Below, in pieces: positions 1 to 9,452 of a DNA stretch of 64,000 nt; the first letter of the stretch is position 1, and every line of letters begins with the position of its first letter. Source of the DNA: Bacteroidota bacterium. Its GTDB lineage: Bacteria > Bacteroidota > Bacteroidia > Chitinophagales > Chitinophagaceae. A program made the translations under genes and the position numbers. The stretch covers positions 45,533 through 109,532 of the forward strand of contig CANJPH010000006.1 in the NCBI GenBank assembly GCA_947476145.1, read 5' to 3'. Below the pieces are notes generated by a model, which saw nothing but the letters and a program-made list of their open reading frames with translations, searched no databases and was not told the DNA's origin.

Positions 1-985
1 CTTTTGCTCCCGTCCACTGTTCTGTGAAAACAATTTTTTTATCAGGATGTGCATTATGCACTTCTGATAATGCCAATTCGTTTCCTAGGTATAAATGAAA
101 CGCAGTACCTGCTGCATAGGATTTAGCAAGGGTATCATTTAAAATGGAAATAGGATAGTTAGGATGATCCGCATTATGATCATATAAAATTACTTCCGTA
201 TTGATATTCGCCGCTTTAAATTGTGGTCCAATATAATTGGCTAAAAAATTAGCTTGCTCCGGTGCATCCATTAATAAACTTGGGTTGTTGCCCCCATGCT
301 CTGGTTCATTTTGCAAAGTAACCGATGCAATAGGAATACCATGCTTTTGCATGGCTTGGATATACTTAACAAAATAGTTAGCATAGCTTGCATAATATTG
401 CTTTAACAAATGTCCTCCCATACTAAACCCATTGGTTTTCATCCAAGTGGGTGGCGACCAAGGGGAAGCCATAATTTTTAAAGAAGGATTGATTGCGAGT
501 GCTTTTTTAAGTATTGGAATTAAATGAAGCGTATCCTCACTTAAACTAAATTTCAATAACAAAGAATCGGTCTCCCCTTTTGGCAAGTCATCATAACTAA
601 AAACATGCGCATCTAAATCCGAAGCTCCAATACTTATGCGAATATAACAAACCGCTAAGTCGTCCTTTCCTTTTCCAAAAATTTCTTTAAGTAGTATTTG
701 TTTTTTAGTTGATGGCAATTGATCTATAAGCGCTGCCGATCCACCCGTTAAAGCAAAACCAAAACCTTCCATTTTTTGGAATCCTTTACTTACATCCATC
801 TGAATATTTACAATACTAGTATCTGTTGGCATTAAAGCAGTGGTAGCCAACTTTGTTTCCTTAAATTTTTGCAACCCATTTGCAGTAGTCGTATATTGAA
901 TGGCTTGTGCACAAAGCTTACCGCTGCTTATAACAAGCATCATGATAAAAAAACACTGAACAATTTTTAGTTTATAATTTTTCAT
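1..985 (-). CDS. GH30-family glycoside hydrolase (glucosylceramidase-like), 3' part cut by window start
   Basis: Not in the ORF track. My reverse-strand reading gives MKNYKLKIVQCFFIMMLVISSGKLCAQ (signal peptide), then ...GFQKMEGFGFALTGGSAALI..., ...TLQNEPEHGGNNPSLLM... and ...KKIVFTEQWTGAK, matching GH30 acid/base (NEP) and nucleophile (TEQ) contexts. Overlaps the next CDS by 14 bp. Confidence 0.85.
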   Translation of the reverse strand, partial: MKNYKLKIVQCFFIMMLVISSGKLCAQAIQYTTTANGLQKFKETKLATTALMPTDTSIVNIQMDVSKGFQKMEGFGFALTGGSAALIDQLPSTKKQILLKEIFGKGKDDLAVCYIRISIGASDLDAHVFSYDDLPKGETDSLLLKFSLSEDTLHLIPILKKALAINPSLKIMASPWSPPTWMKTNGFSMGGHLLKQYYASYANYFVKYIQAMQKHGIPIASVTLQNEPEHGGNNPSLLMDAPEQANFLANYIGPQFKAANINTEVILYDHNADHPNYPISILNDTLAKSYAAGTAFHLYLGNELALSEVHNAHPDKKIVFTEQWTGAK

Positions 986-2699
986 GATTTTCTTTTAAAA
1001 TTTTTACTGCATAATCCACAGCCCTTGCTGTTAATGCCATATATAAAATAGAAGGGCTTTGATTTCCTGTACTAGTCATACATGCACCATCTGTTACGAA
1101 AACATTTTTACACAAATGCAGTTGATTGTACTCATTTAAAATGGATTCATTGGGATCTTTTCCCATACGACACCCACCCATTTCATGAATATCCAATCCA
1201 GGTGCTTGATGATTGTCCACCGAGCCGATATCATAAATACCAGCCGCTTTAAACATATTCATCGTCTCTGTTAAAAAATCCTGTGTCAATAAATTATCAT
1301 TTTCATCATACCCCACCGAAGTGATGAGTAATGGCAAACCATAAGGATCTTTTTGGTCTTTACTTAATCGAACATGATTTTCTTTTTTAGGAATGGTCTC
1401 TCCTTGTAAATACGCATATACATGCCATTTACCTGGCTCCTGCATGGCTTCTTTAAATTCAGCACCAATGGTTTCATTGGTGGTGGATTCATCTAGTCTT
1501 TGACGATACGCTCCCATAAATGTGGTATAGCCTCCTTTAAAATTGGTTTCTTGCTTTCCTAGATTTCTGTAATTGGCGATAATTGAATCGGTTGGGTTTC
1601 GACCATACACATAAGAATCCTCAAATCCATCAATCTTCCCCCAAACACTGGCCCTATAATTATGATGACAAATATATTTCCCCAACAAGCCATTGTCATT
1701 GCCTAATCCGTTTGGGAAACGCTTTGAAGTAGAGTTCAGTAAAATTAAATTGGTATTTAAAGCAGAGGCATTCATAAAAATGATGTCTGCATAATATTCG
1801 TACACTTTTTTAGAATGTGCATCAATTACTTTTACGCCAATTGCTTTTTGTTTTGTTTCATCATAAATTATAGAATGTACTACCGCATCGGTTAAAATAG
1901 ATAAATTACCTGTTTTACCTGCCCATGGCAAAGTGGAAGAAACAGCACTAAAATAACCGCCAAAGGGACAACCGCGCATACACAAGTTTCTTGCTTGACA
2001 CTGCCCTCTTCCTTGCTCCAAATGTATCGGTTCGGGTTCGGTGATATGTGCCCAACGCGCATGTACTAAATGACGATTGTACTTTTTTGCAATTACTTCT
2101 TTTACATGTTCTTCTACAATGGTTAAATCAAAGGGCTTCATGAAATGTCCATCCGGCATGGCTTCAATTCCATCTGCATTTCCACAAACGCCAATAAATT
2201 TTTCAACATGGGTATACCAATCGGCTACATCCTTATAACGAATAGGCCAATCTAACCCATAATTCATTTGCTGGGGAGCCGAAAACTCATAATCACTCCA
2301 TCGTTGACAAGCTCGTCCCCATATAATGGACTTCCCTCCCACTTGATAACCTCTAATCCAATCAAATGGTTTCTCTTGTATATATGGCTGTGTCGCATCT
2401 TCAATAAAAAAATGAGCATTGTCTTCTCCAAAACCTGCAGACTTGGTAATCAACGGATTTTGCTTTTTAAAGGCTTCTGTAATAGGACCTCTATGTTTTA
2501 ATTCCCATGCAGATAAATTTGCCGTGGGGTAATCTTTATTGTGTTCTACTTTACGTCCTCTTTCAATAACAAGCGTTTGAATTCCTTTTTCACATAATTC
2601 TTTCGCAGCCCAACCCCCACTAATACCAGAGCCCACCACAATTGCTTTAAAGCTTTTTATTTTTATGGTCTCGTTGGTATAGTAATAATTTTCGGGCAT
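972..2699 (-). CDS. GMC-family FAD-dependent oxidoreductase (gluconate/glucose dehydrogenase-like), copy 2
   Basis: Rossmann motif KAIVVGSGISGGWAAKELCEKG, GMC C-terminal H..GGCRMG and N-TDGACM..TGNQSPS. Start set at the MPENYYY ATG (2699), because the track ORF extends into the upstream gene. Confidence 0.9.
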   Translation of the reverse strand: MPENYYYTNETIKIKSFKAIVVGSGISGGWAAKELCEKGIQTLVIERGRKVEHNKDYPTANLSAWELKHRGPITEAFKKQNPLITKSAGFGEDNAHFFIEDATQPYIQEKPFDWIRGYQVGGKSIIWGRACQRWSDYEFSAPQQMNYGLDWPIRYKDVADWYTHVEKFIGVCGNADGIEAMPDGHFMKPFDLTIVEEHVKEVIAKKYNRHLVHARWAHITEPEPIHLEQGRGQCQARNLCMRGCPFGGYFSAVSSTLPWAGKTGNLSILTDAVVHSIIYDETKQKAIGVKVIDAHSKKVYEYYADIIFMNASALNTNLILLNSTSKRFPNGLGNDNGLLGKYICHHNYRASVWGKIDGFEDSYVYGRNPTDSIIANYRNLGKQETNFKGGYTTFMGAYRQRLDESTTNETIGAEFKEAMQEPGKWHVYAYLQGETIPKKENHVRLSKDQKDPYGLPLLITSVGYDENDNLLTQDFLTETMNMFKAAGIYDIGSVDNHQAPGLDIHEMGGCRMGKDPNESILNEYNQLHLCKNVFVTDGACMTSTGNQSPSILYMALTARAVDYAVKILKENHEKL

Positions 2700-4390
2700 T
2701 ATAAATCTCCTTTTTTTAATGCGGCTACTGCATAATTTGCAGCCCTCGCTGTAATGGCCATAAAAGTTAAGGAAGGATTCTGTGTGCCTGTACTTACCAT
2801 ACATGCACCATCCGTTACAAATACATTTTTACAGGCATGCATTTGATTAAACTCATTTAATAAAGAGGTGTTAGGGTCCTTACCCATACGCACTCCACCT
2901 ACTTCATGAATATCCAATCCAGGTGCTTGTTTGGAATCATGTGTCGTTATGTTTTTACATCCTGCTGCATTTAACATTTCAGCGCCTTGTTCTAAAAAGT
3001 CTTTCACTATTTTTTCATCGTTCTCATCATAACCTATGGAAGTAATTAATTGAGGAATCCCCCATTCGTCTTTTTGATCCGTACTTAATCTTACATGATT
3101 AGTAGCTTTAGGAACCGTTTCTCCTTGCATCATCATGGAAACATACCATCCACCTGGTTCACTGATAGCATCCTTATAATCACCACCAATGCCATTGGTT
3201 CCTGCGCCTGATGCATTGCCTCTGCCTGCACCAAAAAAAGTCATGTAGCCTCTTAAGAAATCAGTTTCTTGTTTGTGTACGTTTCTAAAATTAGGCATCA
3301 TGGGTTGTGTAGGACGGCGTCCATAATAATAGGAATCTAATGGGCCATCGATACTTGCCGATAAATTACCACGGTAATTATGAAAGGCAATATATTTTCC
3401 TAACAACCCATTATCATTTCCTAAACCATTTGGGAAACGCTTAGAGGTAGAGTTCAATAAAATTAAATTGGTATTTAAGGTAGCCGCGTTTACAAAAATA
3501 ATTTTTGCATAATACTCCGTTGCTTTCTTGGTAATAGTATCAATCACTCGCACACCCGACGCTTTTTGTGTTGTCTCATCATAGATGATGGAATGCACTA
3601 CTGCATTGGTTTGCAAGGTTAGGTTCCCAGTTTTTTGCGCCCAAGGAATGGTAGATGAATTTGAACTAAAATAGCCTCCAAAAGGACATCCTCTTTCACA
3701 CATGCTTCTTGCCTGACATTGATTCCTTCCTTGCTCTATATGAATTGGTGCGGGTGTAGTTAAATGCGCACATCTTCCTTGTACCACATTACGATCGGTG
3801 AATTTTCCCATGATGCTTTTCTGCATTTGCTTTTCCACATCATTCATTTCCCATGCTGGTAAAAAATGACCATCGGGTAAAGTGTCTAACTTATCATAGT
3901 TACCACTGATGCCCGCAAAAATTTCTACATGGGTATACCAAGGCGCTAACTCATCATAAGTAATAGGCCAATTGCCAAATCCATCACGAGCAGGTCCTTC
4001 AAAATCATACTTACTCCAACGTTGTGTTTGTCTTGCCCATAACAAGGATTTTCCACCCACTTGATACCCTCTAATCCAATCATAAGGCTTCTCTTGTATG
4101 TAGGGATGTTCATTGTCTTTTACAAAAAAATGCTCTGTGGTTTCATTATAAGCATAGCATTTGTCTAAAATGGGATTCTCCTTTGCCATAGTTAAAGTTG
4201 TTCCTTTTCGGTGTGGAAATTCCCAAGGCTGTTTAGTCGCCGTTGGATAATCTTTTAAATGTACTACGTCACGGCCTCTTTCAAGCACCAAGGTTTTGAG
4301 TCCTTTTTCGCACAACTCTTTGGCAGCCCATCCACCACTGATACCCGAGCCAATGACAATGGCGTCGTAACTGTTGTTTTTTGAAGACAT
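2699..4390 (-). CDS. GMC-family FAD-dependent oxidoreductase, copy 1 (tandem paralogue)
   Basis: YDAIVIGSGISGGWAAKELCEKG FAD motif, same Cys cluster and C-terminal GMC motifs as its neighbour. TAATG overlap with the downstream paralogue. Confidence 0.9.
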   Translation of the reverse strand: MSSKNNSYDAIVIGSGISGGWAAKELCEKGLKTLVLERGRDVVHLKDYPTATKQPWEFPHRKGTTLTMAKENPILDKCYAYNETTEHFFVKDNEHPYIQEKPYDWIRGYQVGGKSLLWARQTQRWSKYDFEGPARDGFGNWPITYDELAPWYTHVEIFAGISGNYDKLDTLPDGHFLPAWEMNDVEKQMQKSIMGKFTDRNVVQGRCAHLTTPAPIHIEQGRNQCQARSMCERGCPFGGYFSSNSSTIPWAQKTGNLTLQTNAVVHSIIYDETTQKASGVRVIDTITKKATEYYAKIIFVNAATLNTNLILLNSTSKRFPNGLGNDNGLLGKYIAFHNYRGNLSASIDGPLDSYYYGRRPTQPMMPNFRNVHKQETDFLRGYMTFFGAGRGNASGAGTNGIGGDYKDAISEPGGWYVSMMMQGETVPKATNHVRLSTDQKDEWGIPQLITSIGYDENDEKIVKDFLEQGAEMLNAAGCKNITTHDSKQAPGLDIHEVGGVRMGKDPNTSLLNEFNQMHACKNVFVTDGACMVSTGTQNPSLTFMAITARAANYAVAALKKGDL

Positions 4391-4396
4391 AATAAT

Positions 4397-5722
4397 CTAT
4401 TTGTTTTCTAATACTTTTTTTACAACCAAGCCACCCACTTGTTTACCCATGGCAGCACCTGTGTTTACACTAATGGTATAATGAATGCCTCCATATACCC
4501 TACTCATAGAACATTCAGCAGCAGCAGCACTCAAAGAAGTGAATTTTCTTTTTAACCCAATGTATTTGTAATCACTAGAATCTTCAAAGGATAAATTATC
4601 TCTGTACAATTTAGTTAAAACTGTTGCAGCAGAAGCGGTGATAGTACTATGACCACTTGTATATTCAGGAAAGGGAGGGGTTTGTAAATACGGCATCCAG
4701 TCCTTGTCCATGATATCTTTTATAACGGTTACAGGGCGCACATAAGAACTTCGGTATTTTTCATCCCAACAAGAAATAAATCCATCATATAAAGCAATGG
4801 ATGTTAACGCAAATGTTTGAGCCGCTTTTACCGGACTTGCCTTTTCTTGTTTGATAATTTGTGAAGCAATCCCCATCCAGTGTCCACCCGGCGTAATTTT
4901 TTTATTACCAAAAGCCATATGGCCTGAATGCTCTATTACAAATGGATTATCGTCCCAGTATTTAGCAATTAACTTTTGCTCTTCTGTTAAATTCTTTTCA
5001 ATATCATACACCTCTTTAACTAAATTATAAAAAGGAGTACCTGGCTTGGTATCATATTTAGGAGGGCGCACTGGTGCAAATTGTGAGGCAGAGTCCAATA
5101 CCATGGGCTTCATGGTATTCCAACACCATTCTACCCCATCCATATAATCGGGAGGGGTTGGACGCCATTGACCAGGCTCATTACTGCCTAAATATTTTTT
5201 CTTTCCTCTAGAAATAAAATACCCGTCGTCTTTAGCACGCTTTAAGACCACAGCTGCGATGGTATCTCCAAACGCAATGGAAGCATTATAAGTAGCTTCA
5301 TCTAAATTGGCTTTATAATTATCGTAAATCGATTTTTCATAGTTCTTTAAAGAATCTACACTAAACACTTTAACGTTTCTAGCCACTTTAAAAAATGCCT
5401 CCGAAGCCGCTAGTGTATAGTCGTATTTTTTACTAGGATCAGGTAAAGGCATTTTATCAAACCCGTTTAACTTATCGGAAATGGAAGGTGAACTATCCAT
5501 ATGTCTAATGGCCTCGTATGCTGCAATGGAAGAATACACGTAAATCCTACTTGCGACTGGCGGGGTAAATACATCGTAAATGATGATTTGTGTAAGTTGA
5601 TCCTCGTTGTTTATTAAAACATCCACCGGATCTAATTTTTTGATCTCCGGTTGATTACAGGCAAATAAAATTATGGACCCTAGTAAAAAAATACTAGCCA
5701 AACATCCAAATTGTTTTTTCAT
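4397..5722 (-). CDS. Vanadium-dependent haloperoxidase / PAP2-superfamily lipoprotein
   Basis: Lipobox-like LLGSIILFAC; K-x6-RP (KYRSSYVRP), PPFPEYTSGHSTITA and SRVYGGIHY match the three VHPO/PAP2 active-site motifs. Confidence 0.85.
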   Translation of the reverse strand: MKKQFGCLASIFLLGSIILFACNQPEIKKLDPVDVLINNEDQLTQIIIYDVFTPPVASRIYVYSSIAAYEAIRHMDSSPSISDKLNGFDKMPLPDPSKKYDYTLAASEAFFKVARNVKVFSVDSLKNYEKSIYDNYKANLDEATYNASIAFGDTIAAVVLKRAKDDGYFISRGKKKYLGSNEPGQWRPTPPDYMDGVEWCWNTMKPMVLDSASQFAPVRPPKYDTKPGTPFYNLVKEVYDIEKNLTEEQKLIAKYWDDNPFVIEHSGHMAFGNKKITPGGHWMGIASQIIKQEKASPVKAAQTFALTSIALYDGFISCWDEKYRSSYVRPVTVIKDIMDKDWMPYLQTPPFPEYTSGHSTITASAATVLTKLYRDNLSFEDSSDYKYIGLKRKFTSLSAAAAECSMSRVYGGIHYTISVNTGAAMGKQVGGLVVKKVLENK

Positions 5723-5742
5723 AACTCACACATTTTAAATTA

Positions 5743-8700
5743 TTAAATTGTTCTCCTATTCCCTTTATTATCAATGATCGTAATTGATTTTATTTTTTCA
5801 TTTTTTAAAATGGATCTACCCGATTGTGAAAGAAAGGATTGACCATAATAAAACTCTTCCTTTCTTGTTTTACCATTCGTATAAGTAATGATCGCAGCCA
5901 CCTCATTAGGCATCACCTTAATTAAAGTTTGTGCAAGTTTAGATTTATATATTTTTAAGGGGCCTTTATTTTGTGATGCTGCCATTAAATACTCCCCATT
6001 TGCATTCGTAAACTTAACCAAAGCCTTTCCATTGCCAGGCAAAAACAACCCACTTTGCAAAATAGATTGAGGAGCAAAGCCGCCCTTGCCATCTCCTAAC
6101 ATTACCAATCCGTTTAAAGCGTCATATCTTCCCACTGAAACTTCTGTTCCAAAATCATTTCCATTGATGGCAATATCCAAATTACCATCCCCATTAAAAT
6201 CATCCACCTGCATCCCATTCAATGTAGATACCTGCGCTGCTAATGGCAGTGCCGCGATGGTAAACTTCCCATTTCCATTGTTTTGCAAATACGATGAATT
6301 AAAATAATTTGCTTTTAATACCTGTGCCCCTTTCATTTGTTCCGGCGTAAACAAGTTATCCAATGTTGCTGACGCAAAGGTTTTAAAATTCTGATACTTT
6401 GAACGCATTCCAATCATTTGCTTTACTGCATCTTCTCTGGTTTGTGCAGGAAATAATTTTCGTACCGTATCTACCTGACTAATAGGAAGGTATAATCCTG
6501 GAAAAGCATCATAGGAGCCATTTTTATCAAAATCGTTGGCATACATAGTGGCGGGATATGTATCCGAAGCCTTATAGTAGGAATTGCCGCCAAGGTTACC
6601 AACAACATAATCCAAATCGCCATCATTATCAAAGTCACCTGATACAATACTATTCCACCAACCAATTTTTTTATCCACTCCAGTATTGCTTGTAACATTT
6701 TTAAAACTGCCTTTATCATTCTTTAAAAAAGTAATCGGCATCCACTCTCCCGTTAAGATTAAGTCAATCCAACCATCGTTGTCAAAGTCTGTAAACAAAG
6801 CATCGCATACCAAACCAATCTTATTTAAGTCCTTCGCTACTTGTGCGCTCACGTCAGTAAACTTCACCAGGCCATTTTGAGTATCATTACGATAAATAAA
6901 ACTTGATACCGGCTTAGGATAAGCCGAAGGATCTACGCGACCTCCTATAAATAAATCCAAGTCACCGTCCTTATCATAGTCCACTGACTTTATACAAAGC
7001 TTACTTGTTTTATTGGCAGGCAATGCATTTTCTTGCACTGTAAAATTTCCTTTACCATCATTCAAATATAATTTATCCAAATAAGCATCCGAACTCGATG
7101 GTTGTTCATAACCTCCACTTGTAATGATTAAGTCTAAATCGGTATCATTATCTACATCCATTAATAAGAGCCCTTCATCCATATTTTGTTTTAACGGAAG
7201 CAATGCTTTTGGCAATAAATCCTTTTGCGTAAACCCACCATTTTGTTGTTGTAATAATATTTGGGCACTGTTACCTATTGAGCCGCCCAAAATCATATCA
7301 TCCAATCCATTGCCGTCTACATCACCCACTGCAATGGCAGGGGCATATTCGGTAAACTTATGTGGGATTAATTTTTGAATATTAAAGTCTACATAATCTT
7401 TTTGCGTATGGACATATTGCACACCCAAAGAAGCCGTCACATCCGTAAATAAGGCATTGCTTGCGAACACATTTGCATTCAATAGATTAACTGCCGTAGC
7501 ATTCTTAATAGAAAGCTTTACAGTTTGGTCGGCATTTGTTTGAGCCAATACTTGCTTTTGCCCATTAGGCCATATAACTATTGCAGAATCGATACTTGCA
7601 ACAGTGCCTAATCCAAAATGTAAAGTGTTTTGTATAGTGGATAAATATCCTCTATACGGGCTTTGGTCAACCACCTGCTTTTTACCATGATCATAGTAAA
7701 TAGATATTTCTGCGCCAATGGCTTTTATATTTTGCTCCGACCCTTGTAAATCGAATTTTAAATAATGACTAGCCTCTGGCTTTAATTGTCTTTGTTTGTT
7801 TTCATACACTCCAGCTTTATCATTGATATTATTAATCACAAAATCTAAGTCCCCATCATTGTCTAAATCGGCATACACTGCTCCGTTGGAATAGGAAGGC
7901 GTTTCAAATCCCCATTCAATGGACTTATCCTCAAAACCTAAATTGCCATTATTTTTAAAAACATAATTGTGAATTTTAACTTCAGGAATCTCCTTTAACA
8001 ATTGTGCTTTGGATACATAGCTAAATGCTTTAAAACGATACATGATAAAATCATGATCGGTTATATCCTTTGGGAAACCATTGGTCACAAATAAGTCTCT
8101 ATGGCCATCATTATCTAAATCGGCCAAAAGTGGAGTCCAGCTCCAATCGGTTTCAGCAACATTGGACAGGTAAGCAATCTCGCTAAATATAGGCGCTCCA
8201 ATACTATCATTGGCATTCACCCTTGGCCCTTGATTAATTTGTAAGGTATTGCGCACGTATTGATAGTTATATCCATACAAGTCGTTATTCTGAAAGGTTT
8301 GATAACTATTGGGATTCATCATCATTTTCTTCCGATAGTTATCACGCGGATTCATATCCAATGTTATAAAATCCATTAAGCCATCATTATTCACATCCGC
8401 CACATCTGCGCCCATTGAATTGACAGAACTGTGTTTAAAATAATCATTCAAATGATCCGTGAAAGTCCCATCATGATTATTAATGTATAAATAATCATTA
8501 GGCAAATAATCGTTGGTTACATAAATATCCTTCCAGCCATCTTTATTAATATCGGTCACCACTACACTATGTCCATATCCTTCTTTAATCAATCCCGCTT
8601 TTTCACTAACATCCATAAAAACAGGATGTTTTAAATTTGCATCCCAATTGTTTTGAAATAATTTAGAGCTACTATACAATTCTGGTAATTGCGTTTTTGG

Positions 8701-9315
8701 GTGATAGACATTGGGCGCGCGTGGATCTTTAATTTCATTCACTAACAAGTACATATCTAAATCTCCATCATTGTCATAATCAAAGAAATTTGCCATGGTT
8801 GAATAGGACGTATCTGCTAATCCATATTCAGCAGCCATGTTTTTAAAATGTGGAACCCCTTTCTCATCATTGCCCTGATTAATATATAAAATATTTTTTC
8901 TCAAATTGGTATCCATTCCCAAAGTAGCGCTGATATAAATATCCGATTTGCCATCATTGTTGATATCCACAACACTCACCCCTCTACTCCACTTCCCTTC
9001 TCCTTGCACTCCTGCTACACTGGTAATGTCTTCAAAATGCAATCCTCCTTTATTTAAATATAATTTATTAGATACTTTATTGCCTGTAAAATATATGTCA
9101 GAAAGACTATCCCCATTAAAATCACCAATCCCAACACCACCGCCATTATAAACATTGGAAATATCCAACACGTTTAAAGAGTCCGTCTCTTTTATTTCGT
9201 TATTAAAGTCAATGCCCGTGGTGGCAGCATCTAATTTTGTGAACAAGGTTTTTTTAGAATTACAAGCTGTACCAACTATCACAAGAAGGGAAAAACAAGC
9301 AGCTACAAAACGCAT
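5743..9315 (-). CDS. FG-GAP/VCBS repeat-containing lipoprotein with ASPIC/UnbV-like domain
   Basis: N-terminal lipobox (VIVGTAC); about 13 DxNxDGxxD calcium-loop repeats; VDQSPYRGYLSTIQNTLHFGLG...IVIWPNGQKQ resembles the ASPIC/UnbV domain. Confidence 0.9.
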   Translation of the reverse strand: MRFVAACFSLLVIVGTACNSKKTLFTKLDAATTGIDFNNEIKETDSLNVLDISNVYNGGGVGIGDFNGDSLSDIYFTGNKVSNKLYLNKGGLHFEDITSVAGVQGEGKWSRGVSVVDINNDGKSDIYISATLGMDTNLRKNILYINQGNDEKGVPHFKNMAAEYGLADTSYSTMANFFDYDNDGDLDMYLLVNEIKDPRAPNVYHPKTQLPELYSSSKLFQNNWDANLKHPVFMDVSEKAGLIKEGYGHSVVVTDINKDGWKDIYVTNDYLPNDYLYINNHDGTFTDHLNDYFKHSSVNSMGADVADVNNDGLMDFITLDMNPRDNYRKKMMMNPNSYQTFQNNDLYGYNYQYVRNTLQINQGPRVNANDSIGAPIFSEIAYLSNVAETDWSWTPLLADLDNDGHRDLFVTNGFPKDITDHDFIMYRFKAFSYVSKAQLLKEIPEVKIHNYVFKNNGNLGFEDKSIEWGFETPSYSNGAVYADLDNDGDLDFVINNINDKAGVYENKQRQLKPEASHYLKFDLQGSEQNIKAIGAEISIYYDHGKKQVVDQSPYRGYLSTIQNTLHFGLGTVASIDSAIVIWPNGQKQVLAQTNADQTVKLSIKNATAVNLLNANVFASNALFTDVTASLGVQYVHTQKDYVDFNIQKLIPHKFTEYAPAIAVGDVDGNGLDDMILGGSIGNSAQILLQQQNGGFTQKDLLPKALLPLKQNMDEGLLLMDVDNDTDLDLIITSGGYEQPSSSDAYLDKLYLNDGKGNFTVQENALPANKTSKLCIKSVDYDKDGDLDLFIGGRVDPSAYPKPVSSFIYRNDTQNGLVKFTDVSAQVAKDLNKIGLVCDALFTDFDNDGWIDLILTGEWMPITFLKNDKGSFKNVTSNTGVDKKIGWWNSIVSGDFDNDGDLDYVVGNLGGNSYYKASDTYPATMYANDFDKNGSYDAFPGLYLPISQVDTVRKLFPAQTREDAVKQMIGMRSKYQNFKTFASATLDNLFTPEQMKGAQVLKANYFNSSYLQNNGNGKFTIAALPLAAQVSTLNGMQVDDFNGDGNLDIAINGNDFGTEVSVGRYDALNGLVMLGDGKGGFAPQSILQSGLFLPGNGKALVKFTNANGEYLMAASQNKGPLKIYKSKLAQTLIKVMPNEVAAIITYTNGKTRKEEFYYGQSFLSQSGRSILKNEKIKSITIIDNKGNRRTI

Positions 9316-9325
9316 ATAAAGGATA

Positions 9326-9353
9326 TTTAAACAGGGTAAAAGTGCTGTTTAAA
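9326..9353. repeat. Perfect 9-bp inverted repeat TTTAAACAG-N10-CTGTTTAAA upstream of the VCBS gene
   Basis: Read directly: tttaaacag ggtaaaagtg ctgtttaaa, ending about 10 bp before the VCBS start. Confidence 0.8.
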
Positions 9354-9398
9354 GGTACCAAAAAGGAGGCACAAAAAAAAGGTGCATAGGCGCAAAAA

Positions 9399-9426
9399 AA
9401 AGGGCCCCGATTACTCGGAGCCCTTT
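9399..9426 (-). terminator. Rho-independent terminator of the susCD transcript
   Basis: Minus strand AAAGGGC-TCCGAGTAATCGGG-GCCCTTT followed by a run of T; 27 bp after the SusD stop. Confidence 0.85.
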
Positions 9427-9452
9427 GAATATGTATTGTAAATCTATTTCAA

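Noticed and set aside
2700-2804. N-terminal extension of the 610-aa GMC ORF
   Set aside because: It reads MYGKYRHTESF... inside the upstream paralogue; the FAD-domain homology begins after MPENYYY at 2699.
5888-9151. Several short ORFs opposite the VCBS gene (and 6471..6719 in an alternative frame)
   Set aside because: Spurious open frames caused by the biased composition of Asp/Asn/Gly-rich repeats; no recognisable domains or gene-like spacing.
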